Source: an uncultured Tenacibaculum sp.
GTDB taxonomy: Bacteria; Bacteroidota; Bacteroidia; Flavobacteriales; Flavobacteriaceae
NCBI RefSeq assembly: GCF_947504135.1
Contig: NZ_CANNGG010000004.1
Span: forward strand, 62,001 to 126,000
Direction of reading: 5' to 3'
DNA: 64,000 nt
Position numbers and translations under genes: made by a program. Within the stretch, counting starts at the first letter, position 1; every line of letters starts with the position of its first letter. The notes under the pieces are model-generated. The model was not told where the DNA came from and did no database searches. It worked only from the letters and a program-made list of their open reading frames with translations. Shown in pieces: positions 1 through 7,813 of the stretch.

Positions 1-716
1 GGTTCTTCATCTGGTGTTTTTGATACCATATTTATCAAACCTCCAATTGCTCCACCACCATAAAGTGTTGATGAACTTCCTTTAATAATTTCAAATTGTT
101 TTAAGTCCAATGGCGGAATTTGCAGAATACTCAAACCGCTTGAAAATCCGCCATAAAGTGGAAATCCATCTCGTAAAAGTTGTGTGTAACGTCCATCAAG
201 ACCTTGAATTCTAATGTTGGTATTCGCACTACTTAAAGAAGTTTGTTGCATCTGTATTCCTGTACTTTCCCGAAGTACCATTGAAATATTGGTTGGGTTC
301 ATTACCGCTTTTTCGCTTAATTCTTCCGCTCCAATAAATTCAATTCGAGTTGGAATTTTTCTTACTGTCCGTGTACTTCTTGAAGATTGTATGACAACTT
401 CGTCAAGTTCATTACCTCCCGATTCGAGCTTGAAAGCGAACTCCTTTTTTGTTCCAACATCAATAGTAGTTTCTATGGTTTTGAAGCCTATGTATGAAAT
501 TTTTATAATGTGGTTTCCATTTGGGATTTCTGTAAATGTGGCAATTCCGTCAAAATCTGTTACTGCTCCTTTTTCTAATTCTTCAAAATAGACGGTCGCT
601 CCCAATAATGGTTCGTTGGTTTCTGCATCTTTCACAGAAATGGAAATATCGCTCGTCTGTGCGAACGTTATAATTGATACGAATAGAAATAATGTATTCA
701 AAAATATGTTTTTCAT
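1..716 (-). CDS. TonB-dependent receptor, N-terminal part (truncated by window edge)
   Basis: Outer-membrane TonB-dependent receptor; only about 238 N-terminal residues lie in the window. The reading frame opens at 716 with a signal peptide (MKNIFLNTLFLFVSIITFAQ). A carboxypeptidase-regulatory-like beta-sandwich follows (roughly residues 22-100: EPLLGATVYF, NHIIKISYIGFKT). The plug domain comes next (DEVVIQSSRST, IQGLDGRYTQLLRDGFPLYGG, GSSSTLYGGGAIGGLINMVS). The barrel is outside the window. The substrate cannot be read from this part. A Fur-family regulator lies directly upstream in the same direction with 67 bp between, and that gap holds a TGCAA-N5-TTGCA inverted repeat. Metal-controlled uptake is therefore a reasonable inference. 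The family call is firm; the substrate is not known. Confidence 0.9.
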   Translation of the reverse strand, partial: MKNIFLNTLFLFVSIITFAQTSDISISVKDAETNEPLLGATVYFEELEKGAVTDFDGIATFTEIPNGNHIIKISYIGFKTIETTIDVGTKKEFAFKLESGGNELDEVVIQSSRSTRTVRKIPTRIEFIGAEELSEKAVMNPTNISMVLRESTGIQMQQTSLSSANTNIRIQGLDGRYTQLLRDGFPLYGGFSSGLSILQIPPLDLKQFEIIKGSSSTLYGGGAIGGLINMVSKTPDEE

Positions 717-744
717 CTGCTTATTCTGGTTTAAAAGAATAATG

Positions 745-781
745 CAAATGTATTTAGGATTTACTGCAACTCGATTGCAAA
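745..781 (-). promoter_or_regulatory. Promoter -7 box with a candidate Fur-family operator upstream of the TonB receptor
   Basis: Reading the minus strand, TACATTTG (752-745) matches the Bacteroidota -7 consensus TAnnTTTG. Directly upstream is the perfect inverted repeat TGCAA-ctcga-TTGCA (765-779), placed where it would cover the -33 region. TTG/TTTG -33 candidates exist but at 15 or 25 bp spacing, which is not ideal. The neighbouring Fur-family gene makes this a plausible operator; its identity is inference. Confidence 0.4.
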
Positions 782-783
782 GA

Positions 784-1194
784 TTACTTGTTACAGTTGT
801 CGCATAGACCTTTTACGACCATATTTGCTTGTTGTTGTTTGAAGTTTTCAGGAAGTTGAATTTTGGGAATAGGAACATCAAAAAGGCAGAATGTTTTATC
901 GCAGTTTGTGCAATAAAAATGATAGTGCAAATCCTTTGGGTCGCAGTTACAACCTTTTGCACAAACCGCATATTTGGTCATTCCAGAACCATCTTCAATG
1001 CTGTGGATAACTTTGTTTTCCTCAAATGTTTTCAGCGTTCTGAAAATCGAACTTCTGTCCGTGTATGCCAATGCGTTTTCAATATCTTTCAATGATTGAG
1101 CTTTTTCTTGGCTCAAAAGATGTCGTAATACCACAGTTCTGACTGCGGTGTTTTTTACTTTTTTTATTTTTAGGATTTCTTCTTCGGTTTGCAT
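784..1194 (-). CDS. Fur-family metal-responsive transcriptional regulator
   Basis: A 136-residue Fur-superfamily repressor. The N-terminal winged helix (about residues 10-75) contains the recognition-helix segment YTDRSSIFRTLKTFEENKVI. The dimerisation/metal domain has LHYHFYC (H90, H92) and two CxxC pairs, C95/C98 and C131/C134, typical of the structural zinc site. Extra cysteines at C78, C82 and C84 lie just before the His motif. It sits 67 bp upstream of a TonB receptor on the same strand and probably regulates it. Whether it senses iron, zinc or something else cannot be decided from sequence alone. Confidence 0.85.
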   Translation of the reverse strand: MQTEEEILKIKKVKNTAVRTVVLRHLLSQEKAQSLKDIENALAYTDRSSIFRTLKTFEENKVIHSIEDGSGMTKYAVCAKGCNCDPKDLHYHFYCTNCDKTFCLFDVPIPKIQLPENFKQQQANMVVKGLCDNCNK

Positions 1195-1350
1195 TTTCCT
1201 AATGTATCATTTTTTTCGAGCGTTGGCGAAAAACAGCTCTTTTATTTTTTTCAGCGGTGGCTTTTTGCGGTTGGAAAAAAATAAATGTGCTGTTTGTGCG
1301 GTTGGCTTTTTTAGTTCAAATGTTGAATTTAGCACGATTTTTTGCATTAT
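1195..1350. other. Distal end of the cassette array, no gene
   Basis: This stretch joins the last cassette site to the Fur gene. It contains GCGTTGGCG (1220-1228), an AGCTCTTTT segment, and AAATGTGCTG followed by TGTGCGGTTGG near 1283-1306. Related fragments occur at 3997-4062 and 7576-7601 inside the array. A 61-codon reading frame across 1207-1392 has no recognisable features and runs into the palindrome, so it is not called as a gene. The stretch may be the remnant of a lost cassette. Confidence 0.4.
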
Positions 1351-1483
1351 GCACAACGGTTTTGTATATGAAAAGTAGCGGATTTTTTGCACGAACTTTT
1401 CGGTTTAGCACTGACGATAAATTTACATAAATCACTTAAATTTAAGCACTAAAACCGCTATTTTTTATATACTTTGTTGGCTG
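1351..1483 (-). repeat. attC-like site A (3' of the CrtA-like cassette)
   Basis: On the minus strand it opens with CAGCCAAC (1483-1476) and closes with CCGTTGTGC (ending 1351). The inner arms GTATATAAAAAATAGCGG and CCGCTACTTTTCATATAC pair with few mismatches. The opening 10 bases are the reverse complement of the start of the same cassette (GTTGGCTGTA, in site B). It belongs to the same subfamily as site C, sharing the GTATAT/TAGCGG arms. The last 14 codons of the 1442-2338 gene lie inside it. Confidence 0.8.
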
Positions 1484-2338
1484 TAGTTTTTTTATTTCGT
1501 ATTTAAAATTCAGAACATTCAATCCGTAAAAAGTCAATTTTTGATTTGCTGTAATTTTTCCGTTTTCTGATGATACGGTTAAATTGTCTTTAAAAGACTT
1601 TATGAACTTAGTCCATAAATCTCCCTTTTTATCCTTTAGTAAAAAGTAAAATCCACTATCTCCAATTTTTCTTCCTGCTGACTTTAAAATTAACTCTCCG
1701 TTTTCTCCAACAACTGGCTGTAAAATTACTGTCGCACTTCCGTTTGGTAATGGGAAAATGGCTTTTATGCAAGCTTTTCCATTTGGAATTTTACAAGTCT
1801 CATAAACACCTGAATAGATTATTTGATTTGTTTGTTTAAATCTCCTTAACCAAATTGTTCTTTTTACTTTCTCAGTAGTTTTGTCGGTTAATTGAACAAT
1901 TTCGCTATTCATTTCTTGAGAATTTTTATTATTTCTCAAAGGAATATTTAGTTGTTCAAGTCTCTTGCTAAAAAGGAATTTTAATAAATAACCGAAAACT
2001 AGAAAAATAGGATTCCATTTTGTTGTCAAGTAGAGTTTATAATTACTTGTATTCTCATAAAAATCAATGACGTTTTTAGAAAGTCTATTTTTTTCAGATG
2101 AAGGCAAATTTAGTTGTTCAATCGATTTTAAAAGTCCTTTGTTTTTACTGGATTTAGAAATTGATATATTTTCACTTTCTGCTAATTGATTAATAAATAT
2201 TTCCCCAATTCCGTTATTGTTTCCAAATGGACCCAAGAGCCATTTGTATTCTTGGGAATTAATTTTTTTGCCAAATAAAATAACCCATTGTTGCGTAACC
2301 CAATCTTGAAAGTTCTGTTTATTCGAGGCAAGTTCCAT
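1442..2338 (-). CDS. Hypothetical cassette protein, partner of a CrtA-like gene
   Basis: A 298-residue protein that I do not recognise. It has no signal peptide. One hydrophobic stretch near residues 108-122 (NPIFLVFGYLLKFLF) could associate with membrane. The C-terminal half reads as beta-rich (YSGVYETCKIPNGKACIKAIFPLPNG, ATVILQPVVGENGELILKS). It starts 2 bp after the CrtA-like gene, so the pair is probably co-translated and the functions may be linked. Its last residues (QPTKYIKNSGFSA) are encoded by the attC-like palindrome, a sign that the true C-terminus may have been changed when the cassette formed or moved. Function unknown. Confidence 0.6.
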   Translation of the reverse strand: MELASNKQNFQDWVTQQWVILFGKKINSQEYKWLLGPFGNNNGIGEIFINQLAESENISISKSSKNKGLLKSIEQLNLPSSEKNRLSKNVIDFYENTSNYKLYLTTKWNPIFLVFGYLLKFLFSKRLEQLNIPLRNNKNSQEMNSEIVQLTDKTTEKVKRTIWLRRFKQTNQIIYSGVYETCKIPNGKACIKAIFPLPNGSATVILQPVVGENGELILKSAGRKIGDSGFYFLLKDKKGDLWTKFIKSFKDNLTVSSENGKITANQKLTFYGLNVLNFKYEIKKLQPTKYIKNSGFSA

Positions 2339-2340
2339 TT

Positions 2341-3045
2341 TTAGTCAGATAATTTAGTATAATTTCCTTTGCCTTTCCAATTTCCGAATTCAGATAGTGG
2401 TTTAAATCTCAATGTAGTAAATTCAAAGTGAAAGTTTTTTCGTTCTCTTTCTTTCATTGCATCAGAATGTCTTTTTGGTTTAGGGACTTTACTATGACCG
2501 TGAACCATTTTCTCCATTTCTTGTACATTTTTCCATATTGAGAAAGTCGAAATTGTGTTGGGGAACTTAAAAGAAGCAAGTGATAATAATGTGCTCGGAT
2601 GGTCTCTTACTAATTTTTCTACTGGTCTTCCCCAATGTAAAAACCTTGGAACTGCAAGAGGTTTCATTCGAGCAATGGTTACAGCGACAACAGGTGAGTT
2701 TGAATTTTCTAAGATTTCTTTTTCTTTAGGAACTTTGTAGCCTTTTATTTTTCCCCAATCTCTCATAAAACCTAATCGAACGTGCCAACCTTTTTTGATT
2801 AATTTACCAAATTTGTCATTGTTCAAGAAGTCATCTAAGTCTTTTTCACTTTCCCATTGTGCAAATATTGCTATCTCTCTTATTAAAAATCGATTATTAG
2901 AGAAAATAGGCGAACCTAAAGTCATTGAGGTCATATATTCTGAATAAATAAGACCTTTGGTTTTTGTGCTTATTAATTTTGAAAATAAACCTTTAATCGC
3001 TGTCCAAGTTGGAATTTTTACAAGATGAAAAGAGGATATGCTCAT
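2341..3045 (-). CDS. Spheroidene monooxygenase (CrtA)-like protein
   Basis: A 234-residue protein resembling CrtA, the family of carotenoid-oxidising monooxygenases. Recognisable stretches are AIFAQWESEKDLDDFL (ferredoxin-like half), SPVVAVTIARMKPLAVPRFLHW, then SLASFKFPNTISTFSIWKN and HSDAMKERERKNFHFEFTTLRF. In the family these are a repeat of two alpha/beta-barrel halves. It is the first gene of a two-gene cassette and lies 44 bp from the cassette boundary in site B. No carotenoid genes lie nearby, so the substrate is unknown; many CrtA-like proteins in non-phototrophs have no tested activity. The family is fairly sure, the reaction is not. Confidence 0.65.
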   Translation of the reverse strand: MSISSFHLVKIPTWTAIKGLFSKLISTKTKGLIYSEYMTSMTLGSPIFSNNRFLIREIAIFAQWESEKDLDDFLNNDKFGKLIKKGWHVRLGFMRDWGKIKGYKVPKEKEILENSNSPVVAVTIARMKPLAVPRFLHWGRPVEKLVRDHPSTLLSLASFKFPNTISTFSIWKNVQEMEKMVHGHSKVPKPKRHSDAMKERERKNFHFEFTTLRFKPLSEFGNWKGKGNYTKLSD

Positions 3046-3089
3046 TTTTTGGATTGGAAGTTTCTTGTTTTGTTGCGATTTTCAAATTA

Positions 3090-3223
3090 CAGCCAACGTG
3101 TTTGTATAACAATCAGTTGCGGATTGGTTGAAAACTAAGATAGCTAAAATTATCGACTTTTATGCTTGCGCGGTTGTGTCCGCAGGACACAAAGCCGCAA
3201 TTGTTGTTATACGTTGTTAGCTG
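3090..3223 (-). repeat. attC-like site B (3' of the DUF305 cassette)
   Basis: Minus strand: opens CAGCTAAC (3223-3216) and closes CGTTGGCTG (ending 3090). The arms GTATAACAACAATTGCGG and CCGCAACTGATTGTTATAC pair. A central hairpin TGTCC-gca-GGACA is present. The opening 9 bases pair with the DUF305 cassette start GTTAGCTGC in site C. The interior is nearly identical to sites E and H. Confidence 0.82.
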
Positions 3224-3232
3224 CTGGCTTTT

Positions 3233-3799
3233 TTATTCAATTTCAATATCTTTTGTTTCTTGGTCTAACTTTCCTTTAAAATTTGGAACTGGTCTCTCTT
3301 CTTTCTCTAACTCAGTTTCGACTATTCCGTTCTCTTTAATGTCTTTAATCAACCATTCCATTTCCATAATTTCTTTGCGTTGAGCTTTAATAATGTCGTC
3401 TGCAAGTTTTCGAACTCTAACGTCTTTTATTTTTGCTCTTTCGCTCGTCAATATCGCAATTGAATGATGTGGAATCATTCCTTCCATATAATCGGTATCA
3501 GTTACAGTTACCTGACTCCTTACCAACCAAATTGCTCCAATTATCATCAAAGCTCCCAATCCAAATATTGCAGTGTTAGCTTTTTTACTCTTATACATAT
3601 TAAGCATATAGAGAAGCATAATGATTATCATTGAGCCACCCATAATAATGGTCATAAATAATCGAGTTTCACTAAACCAAAAGTGGTCGACTATTTGATA
3701 AGAATGAGTGTACATTAAAAAAAACATTGCAATCATTGAAGTCGCAATCATTGCGAAAAATTTCCCGTATTTCTTTTTACTGTTATGTTCGTTTTCCAT
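3233..3799 (-). CDS. DUF305 domain membrane protein
   Basis: A 188-residue protein with three predicted transmembrane segments (about 12-30, 46-68 and 75-94), followed by a DUF305 four-helix domain. The domain motif is DTDYMEGMIPHHSIAILTSE (paired His at 111-112) and then DDIIKAQRKEIMEMEWL. DUF305 proteins are often found with copper or heavy-metal handling genes, but their biochemical role is unsettled. It is the only gene of its cassette. The coding region ends 9 bp before site B, and its start codon is 37 bp from the cassette boundary in site C. The tail is strongly charged. The domain is well supported; a link to metal stress is inference. Confidence 0.85.
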   Translation of the reverse strand: MENEHNSKKKYGKFFAMIATSMIAMFFLMYTHSYQIVDHFWFSETRLFMTIIMGGSMIIIMLLYMLNMYKSKKANTAIFGLGALMIIGAIWLVRSQVTVTDTDYMEGMIPHHSIAILTSERAKIKDVRVRKLADDIIKAQRKEIMEMEWLIKDIKENGIVETELEKEERPVPNFKGKLDQETKDIEIE

Positions 3800-3835
3800 T
3801 TTGTTTAAGTTTTAAGTTATTTTTTATTCAGCTTG

Positions 3836-3970
3836 CAGCTAACGGTCTCGTATATGAAAAGTAGCGGATTTTTCAGTACTAACTTTTCAGTTTATTACAT
3901 TTTTTAAATTTACAAAACCAACTTTGATTTAAGCACTTAAACCGCTATTTTTTATATACATTGTTACCTG
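3836..3970 (-). repeat. attC-like site C (3' of the restriction-modification cassette)
   Basis: Minus strand: opens CAGGTAAC (3970-3963) and closes CCGTTAGCTG (ending 3836). The arms GTATATAAAAAATAGCGG and CCGCTACTTTTCATATAC pair as in site A. The opening 9 bases (GCAGGTAAC) are the reverse complement of the cassette start GTTACCTGC in site D. Confidence 0.8.
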
Positions 3971-3996
3971 CTGGCTTTTTTCTTTTCATTCAGTTA

Positions 3997-4062
3997 GCGT
4001 TGGCGTGAAAGCTCTTTGCAACCGCAGGAACGAGGATTGCAATGTGCTTGAGCTTTGCGTTG
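3997..4062 (-). repeat. Second palindrome behind the endonuclease gene
   Basis: Between the endonuclease stop codon and site C lies a further imperfect palindrome. On the minus strand, AAAGCTC near 4055-4049 pairs with GAGCTTT near 4013-4007. The outer edges are CCAACGC and CGCCAACGC. The motif AATGTGCTTGAG recurs near 7578 and in related form near 1283. It may be a relic of an older cassette site or a terminator. Confidence 0.4.
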
Positions 4063-4065
4063 GAT

Positions 4066-5244
4066 TTAAATCAAACTGTATGTTTCACTTGGTGGAAATA
4101 ATAATTCAATTCCTTTAGGTTTAATTTTAAATAAAGGTCCTTTTTCAACCACTTTTCCTTTTGAATTTCGTTTTATTAAATGGTCAAGTGTTATAATTCC
4201 TTGTTCAATTAATAAATCAAATTGAGATGTAATTGGTTTTTTCGTGTGTTCAACCAATTTGTACTGAAAATGTTCTCGATTATCTATTTTAATACTTTCT
4301 GCTTCAACCCAAAAAGTTTCTTTGTGTTTTGATTTAAGTCTATTGTGTAGCTTGTCCAAAGTCCAAACCACAAAATCTCCAATTTCAGGTTTATCAGAGT
4401 TTTCAATCAGTTGCTTGATGTCACTATCAATTCTCATATTTAACCCTTGTGAGTTTCTTGTAATTGCCGAAACTGTACAATACAGTTTAAAGTCATCTTC
4501 ACGTTCGTAGCCAAAAGCATCTAAAATTTCTGCTGAACTTTTGAACTTACTTAATTTCCAGTCAGGAACTTGAGCGAACAAATTTTTTCTGTTTGTTCTA
4601 CTGTTTCTGAAAGACTTTAGTTCAATACCTTTATAATCTGGCTGTTTAGAAGAATTAATATCTATTCCCAATGCAGTTTCAAGCGTTCGACCAACAGACG
4701 TATCAGCATCTACCATTGAAGGAATTGGTCCTGAACCTGCAATTTTTCTTAACATTGATAAAAGCTCCAGAGCAACCTCATTTTCAGTTGTATTAATTGC
4801 ATTGATTAACTCTTGAAATGGATTTTGAATTGAAGAATCAATCAACGTTTTGACATCAAGTTTTGTTAAGTTGAAAATTTGAAAACTATCGTTAAAGTAA
4901 GTGATTGCAATAATATCGTTCGGGTCAGCAATCTTCGTTAAACTATAAAACCAAATCCTTGGGTCTCCGTTTTTAGTTTGAGGTCTATACAAAGAGGCTT
5001 TTGACTTTATTGTTTTGAATCCTGTATGAATTACTGTTGGAATGATAATCTTATTGTCTGGACCTTGCTTTTGTAATTCGTAATCGTGAATTTCTTCACT
5101 TTTCAGATAGCTACGAACAGAACCAGTTGCATCCATAATCGATTTTTTTAAACCTGTTTCTGTAGGTTCAATTAACGAAAGAGCAACTTGGTTTTTAGTC
5201 AATAATTTTATCTTTTCGTGTTCTGTGTTGGTAAGTTTTCTCAC
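4066..5244 (-). CDS. Type II restriction endonuclease, MvaI/BcnI-like family
   Basis: A 392-residue endonuclease paired with the C5-methyltransferase upstream; the two frames overlap by 4 bp. The catalytic region contains GRTLETALGIDINSS (185-199) and QPDYKGIELKSFR (201-213). D203, E208 and K210 form the PD-(D/E)xK centre in the arrangement seen in the MvaI/BcnI family. The N-terminal 150 residues probably form the family's DNA-contact domain. Together with the methylase it makes a compact restriction-modification cassette. The recognition site cannot be read from the sequence; relatives cut CC(N)GG-type sites, which is only a hint. Confidence in the family is good. Confidence 0.8.
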   Translation of the reverse strand: MRKLTNTEHEKIKLLTKNQVALSLIEPTETGLKKSIMDATGSVRSYLKSEEIHDYELQKQGPDNKIIIPTVIHTGFKTIKSKASLYRPQTKNGDPRIWFYSLTKIADPNDIIAITYFNDSFQIFNLTKLDVKTLIDSSIQNPFQELINAINTTENEVALELLSMLRKIAGSGPIPSMVDADTSVGRTLETALGIDINSSKQPDYKGIELKSFRNSRTNRKNLFAQVPDWKLSKFKSSAEILDAFGYEREDDFKLYCTVSAITRNSQGLNMRIDSDIKQLIENSDKPEIGDFVVWTLDKLHNRLKSKHKETFWVEAESIKIDNREHFQYKLVEHTKKPITSQFDLLIEQGIITLDHLIKRNSKGKVVEKGPLFKIKPKGIELLFPPSETYSLI

Positions 5245-7448
5245 TTAATGTTTTTTAAAATTTCACTTGCGACTGCTCTTGCTAATAACGGTGGAACTGC
5301 GTTTCCAACCAAAGTGTATTGTGGAACTTCTGTTTTTCTGTTATTACCACCTGTCGAACGCTTGCCCTGAAAAACAAAAGAGTCATCAAATGACTGTAAA
5401 CGAGCCATTTCTCTAACAGTTAACGCTCTTGGTGTGTTATAATGAATATAATCATCAGGAATTGTCATAACTGTTGGACTTTGCTCATTTGGTTTTAAAA
5501 CATTGTAGTTTCGTTTGTTGGAAGTTAAACCGCATTTGTCCAATTCGAATTGGGCATCTTTATAACTGCCATTCTTCAGAATAACATCCAAACGCTTAAT
5601 TACAGTTTCACTTTGATTGCTTGTTTTATGATTGTTCAGTAAGTCAAAGTATTTTTCTCCTGCTTCAAGTGCTTCTGAATTTTTCACGTAAAACGGTTTG
5701 GTTTTTGGTTGAAAACGTTCAATTAATCGACCATTTTTTGACCATTCAGAATACGATTTTCCTCCTTTTGAAATCGGTTTGCCATCAATACTTCTTTTCT
5801 TGAGAAGACTTGCCATTTTTTTTGCTGTTCCGTTATATTGTTTTGAAATATCCACCAATTCATAGCGGTGTGCTTCTTGGTTATTTCCTATAAAATCTAA
5901 ATCATAAAGTGCTTCAAAAATGGTTACTTTTTCATTTTCTGAAACTGTTGAAGGAATTTCTGAAATGAATTTTTGGTCTTTACGGCAACCGATAAAAAGA
6001 ACTCGTTCTCTGTTTTGAGGAACACCATAATTTGAAGCATTGGCAACAAAAGGCTTTTCTATTTTGTATAGTCGAATTTTTTCTAAAATAGAATTCAATT
6101 CTTTTTTTTGAGAGGTATTGCAACTCGATTTCAATATGTCGATGGATTCATCAAAAGAGGTTGCATAAATTTTTAATGTAGTAATTATATCGTTGCAATC
6201 TTTTTTGAAAGTTGCTGGAATTTTTAATGATTTAAATGATGTTTCAATTCTTGAAATAATTTTTTCAGGACTAATTTCGGTTAGGAAATCTGTAAACGCA
6301 TCTGCAAAATCATCACTATCAATGTTGCAATAGTCTTTTTCTTTGATGATGTCACGTTTTAATTTACCCCATTGTTTAGTTCTTGACAATAGTTTAAAAC
6401 CGTGTCGAATTGTATTGATGTTTACGTCAGTTTTACTCGTTTTGTAATCTGCAATTTTTGGCGTTATTTTTCTAAAACGGTTATCAATAAAGTTGATGTA
6501 TTCCTCTCTTCCAGAATCTTTGTCTTTTTCGAGCAACTTTTCAAGTTCTACTTTTTTAATTAAGCAATCGTATATAAACGAATTCGATTCTGTTCTGTTT
6601 TTCTTGATAAATGTTATTAAAAGAGGGATTTCATTAATATCAATGATTGAATTGATTTCATTAATAATCAATTCTTTTATTTTTCCGCCTTCTTTTGTTA
6701 GAATACCTTTTACGTTTTCCATTACAAAGTATTTTGGTTGCAATACTTTTATAACTTCTAAATAGTGTGAAAATAGGTCGTCCTTTTTGTCAAATTTTTT
6801 ACGTTTTCCAGCTAAACTGAAACTCTGACAAGGTGGGCCACCACAGACAACATCAATTGTTTTTCCATCAATTTTTTCCAGTAAATTATCTAAAAAATCA
6901 GGTTCGGTTATATCTTGTGTTAAAAATTTAGCATCTAAACCTAATTGATGATTATACCTTACTACGTGAGTTAATTCACAATTTTCATTAATGTCATTTG
7001 CTACAATGAAATCGTAAAACTTGTTATTATGTTCAGCTTGTAAAAAGCCTTCGCTAAAACCGCCAGCACCTGCAAATAAATCTACAAATGTAATTGGCTT
7101 TCCATACAGAGATATTTGCTCTTTAACTAAATTGACATTATTGTTTTCTTTGTAGTTTTCTATATGCTCGTTTAGAAGAGTCTTGACCTCATTTTTATCA
7201 AATACTTTTTTATTAGAATGATGCAAAATTTCGTCTGCTCTTTCGTTTAGAAAGTTTAAGTAATGATTTATTTCTCGGGTTTCGTAACTAGTTCCCGTTG
7301 CTCGTTGTTTAGTTTTATTGAAATTCTTTGATTTAATTTTTTGACCAGTTGCTAACTTTACTTGATTTCCATTGCAGTTAATTCTCAAATGGATAGGCGA
7401 AAGTCCTTTTTTGTCGGGTTTATCTAAATAGAAATTTATTGTTGCCAT
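5241..7448 (-). CDS. DNA (cytosine-5) methyltransferase with N-terminal Arm-like domain
   Basis: A 735-residue C5-methyltransferase, long for the family. Motif I is FVDLFAGAGGFSEGF (121-135). Motif IV is GGPPCQSFSLAG, with catalytic C207. Motif VI is MENVKGIL (E244). Motif VIII is NRERVLFIG. Motifs IX-X are TVREMARLQSF and YTLVGNAVPPLLARA near the end. Residues 1-100 (NFYLDKPDKKGLSPIHLRI, QKIKSKNFN, LNERADEIL) resemble the Arm-type DNA-binding segment of Bacteroidota tyrosine recombinases, an unusual fusion. A roughly 220-residue insert (about 255-470) separates motifs VI and VIII. It protects host DNA from the downstream endonuclease. The gene has a 162-bp leader inside its cassette. Confidence 0.88.
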   Translation of the reverse strand: MATINFYLDKPDKKGLSPIHLRINCNGNQVKLATGQKIKSKNFNKTKQRATGTSYETREINHYLNFLNERADEILHHSNKKVFDKNEVKTLLNEHIENYKENNNVNLVKEQISLYGKPITFVDLFAGAGGFSEGFLQAEHNNKFYDFIVANDINENCELTHVVRYNHQLGLDAKFLTQDITEPDFLDNLLEKIDGKTIDVVCGGPPCQSFSLAGKRKKFDKKDDLFSHYLEVIKVLQPKYFVMENVKGILTKEGGKIKELIINEINSIIDINEIPLLITFIKKNRTESNSFIYDCLIKKVELEKLLEKDKDSGREEYINFIDNRFRKITPKIADYKTSKTDVNINTIRHGFKLLSRTKQWGKLKRDIIKEKDYCNIDSDDFADAFTDFLTEISPEKIISRIETSFKSLKIPATFKKDCNDIITTLKIYATSFDESIDILKSSCNTSQKKELNSILEKIRLYKIEKPFVANASNYGVPQNRERVLFIGCRKDQKFISEIPSTVSENEKVTIFEALYDLDFIGNNQEAHRYELVDISKQYNGTAKKMASLLKKRSIDGKPISKGGKSYSEWSKNGRLIERFQPKTKPFYVKNSEALEAGEKYFDLLNNHKTSNQSETVIKRLDVILKNGSYKDAQFELDKCGLTSNKRNYNVLKPNEQSPTVMTIPDDYIHYNTPRALTVREMARLQSFDDSFVFQGKRSTGGNNRKTEVPQYTLVGNAVPPLLARAVASEILKNIK

Positions 7449-7610
7449 AATTTTTAACGGACGTTTTTACGTACACGGACAAATTTACGGACATTTTTGA
7501 AAATTCCTATTATTATCATCAAAATGTTGGTTGGAAAAGGCAAGTTCTTTTTATTTTGTGAGGCACGAGCAAAATGAAATGTGCTTGACTGTGCGGCTGG
7601 ATTCAGCTTG
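7449..7610 (-). other. Long 5' leader of the restriction-modification cassette
   Basis: Non-coding stretch between the cassette boundary in site D and the methyltransferase start. It contains tandem GGACnTTTTnACG/ACGGACA-like repeats near 7456-7495 (cggacgtttttacg, cacggacaaatttacggaca). These could bind the methyltransferase's N-terminal domain, or a control factor, for autoregulation. The motif AAATGTGCTT followed by TGTGCGGCTGG is at 7578-7600. The next 200 bp are the palindromic site D. No gene was seen. Confidence 0.4.
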
Positions 7611-7807
7611 CAGGTAACGGATTTGTATATGGCTCGTAGCGTGCAAATTAGCGATTATTTTTCGGTCGAGGCACAAGCCAGATTTTTAAATTTTACTATT
7701 TATCTTTTTTTGGAAATCGTCAAATTTAAAAATTTAGCGACTTTCCAAATATGTCTTAACTTCATTTAAGCAACTGCCCAGCTATGAGCTATATACGGTG
7801 TTGGCAA
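7611..7807 (-). repeat. attC-like site D (3' of the membrane-protein cassette), long form
   Basis: Minus strand: opens TTGCCAAC (7807-7800) and closes CCGTTACCTG (ending 7611). The arms GTATATAGCTCATAGC and GCTACGAGCCATATAC pair. At 197 bp it is about 60 bp longer than the other sites, with an AT-rich inner palindrome (AAATTTTTAAATTTG against AAATTTAAAAATCT). The opening 10 bases pair with the cassette start GTTGGCAATA in site E. Confidence 0.8.
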
Positions 7808-7813
7808 TAGTAT

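Noticed and set aside
829-1095. Plus-strand frame opposite the Fur-family gene
   Set aside because: It is a shadow of a gene with clear Fur motifs.
1207-1392. Small 61-codon reading frame on the minus strand
   Set aside because: It starts inside attC-like site A and has no ribosome site, family motif or typical composition.
7456-7495. ACGGACA-type repeats as a replication origin iteron set
   Set aside because: Too few and too short, and no replication gene is near; a regulatory role for the methyltransferase is more likely.
7581-7769. 62-codon plus-strand frame in site D
   Set aside because: It lies within a palindrome and leader, with no protein-like features.
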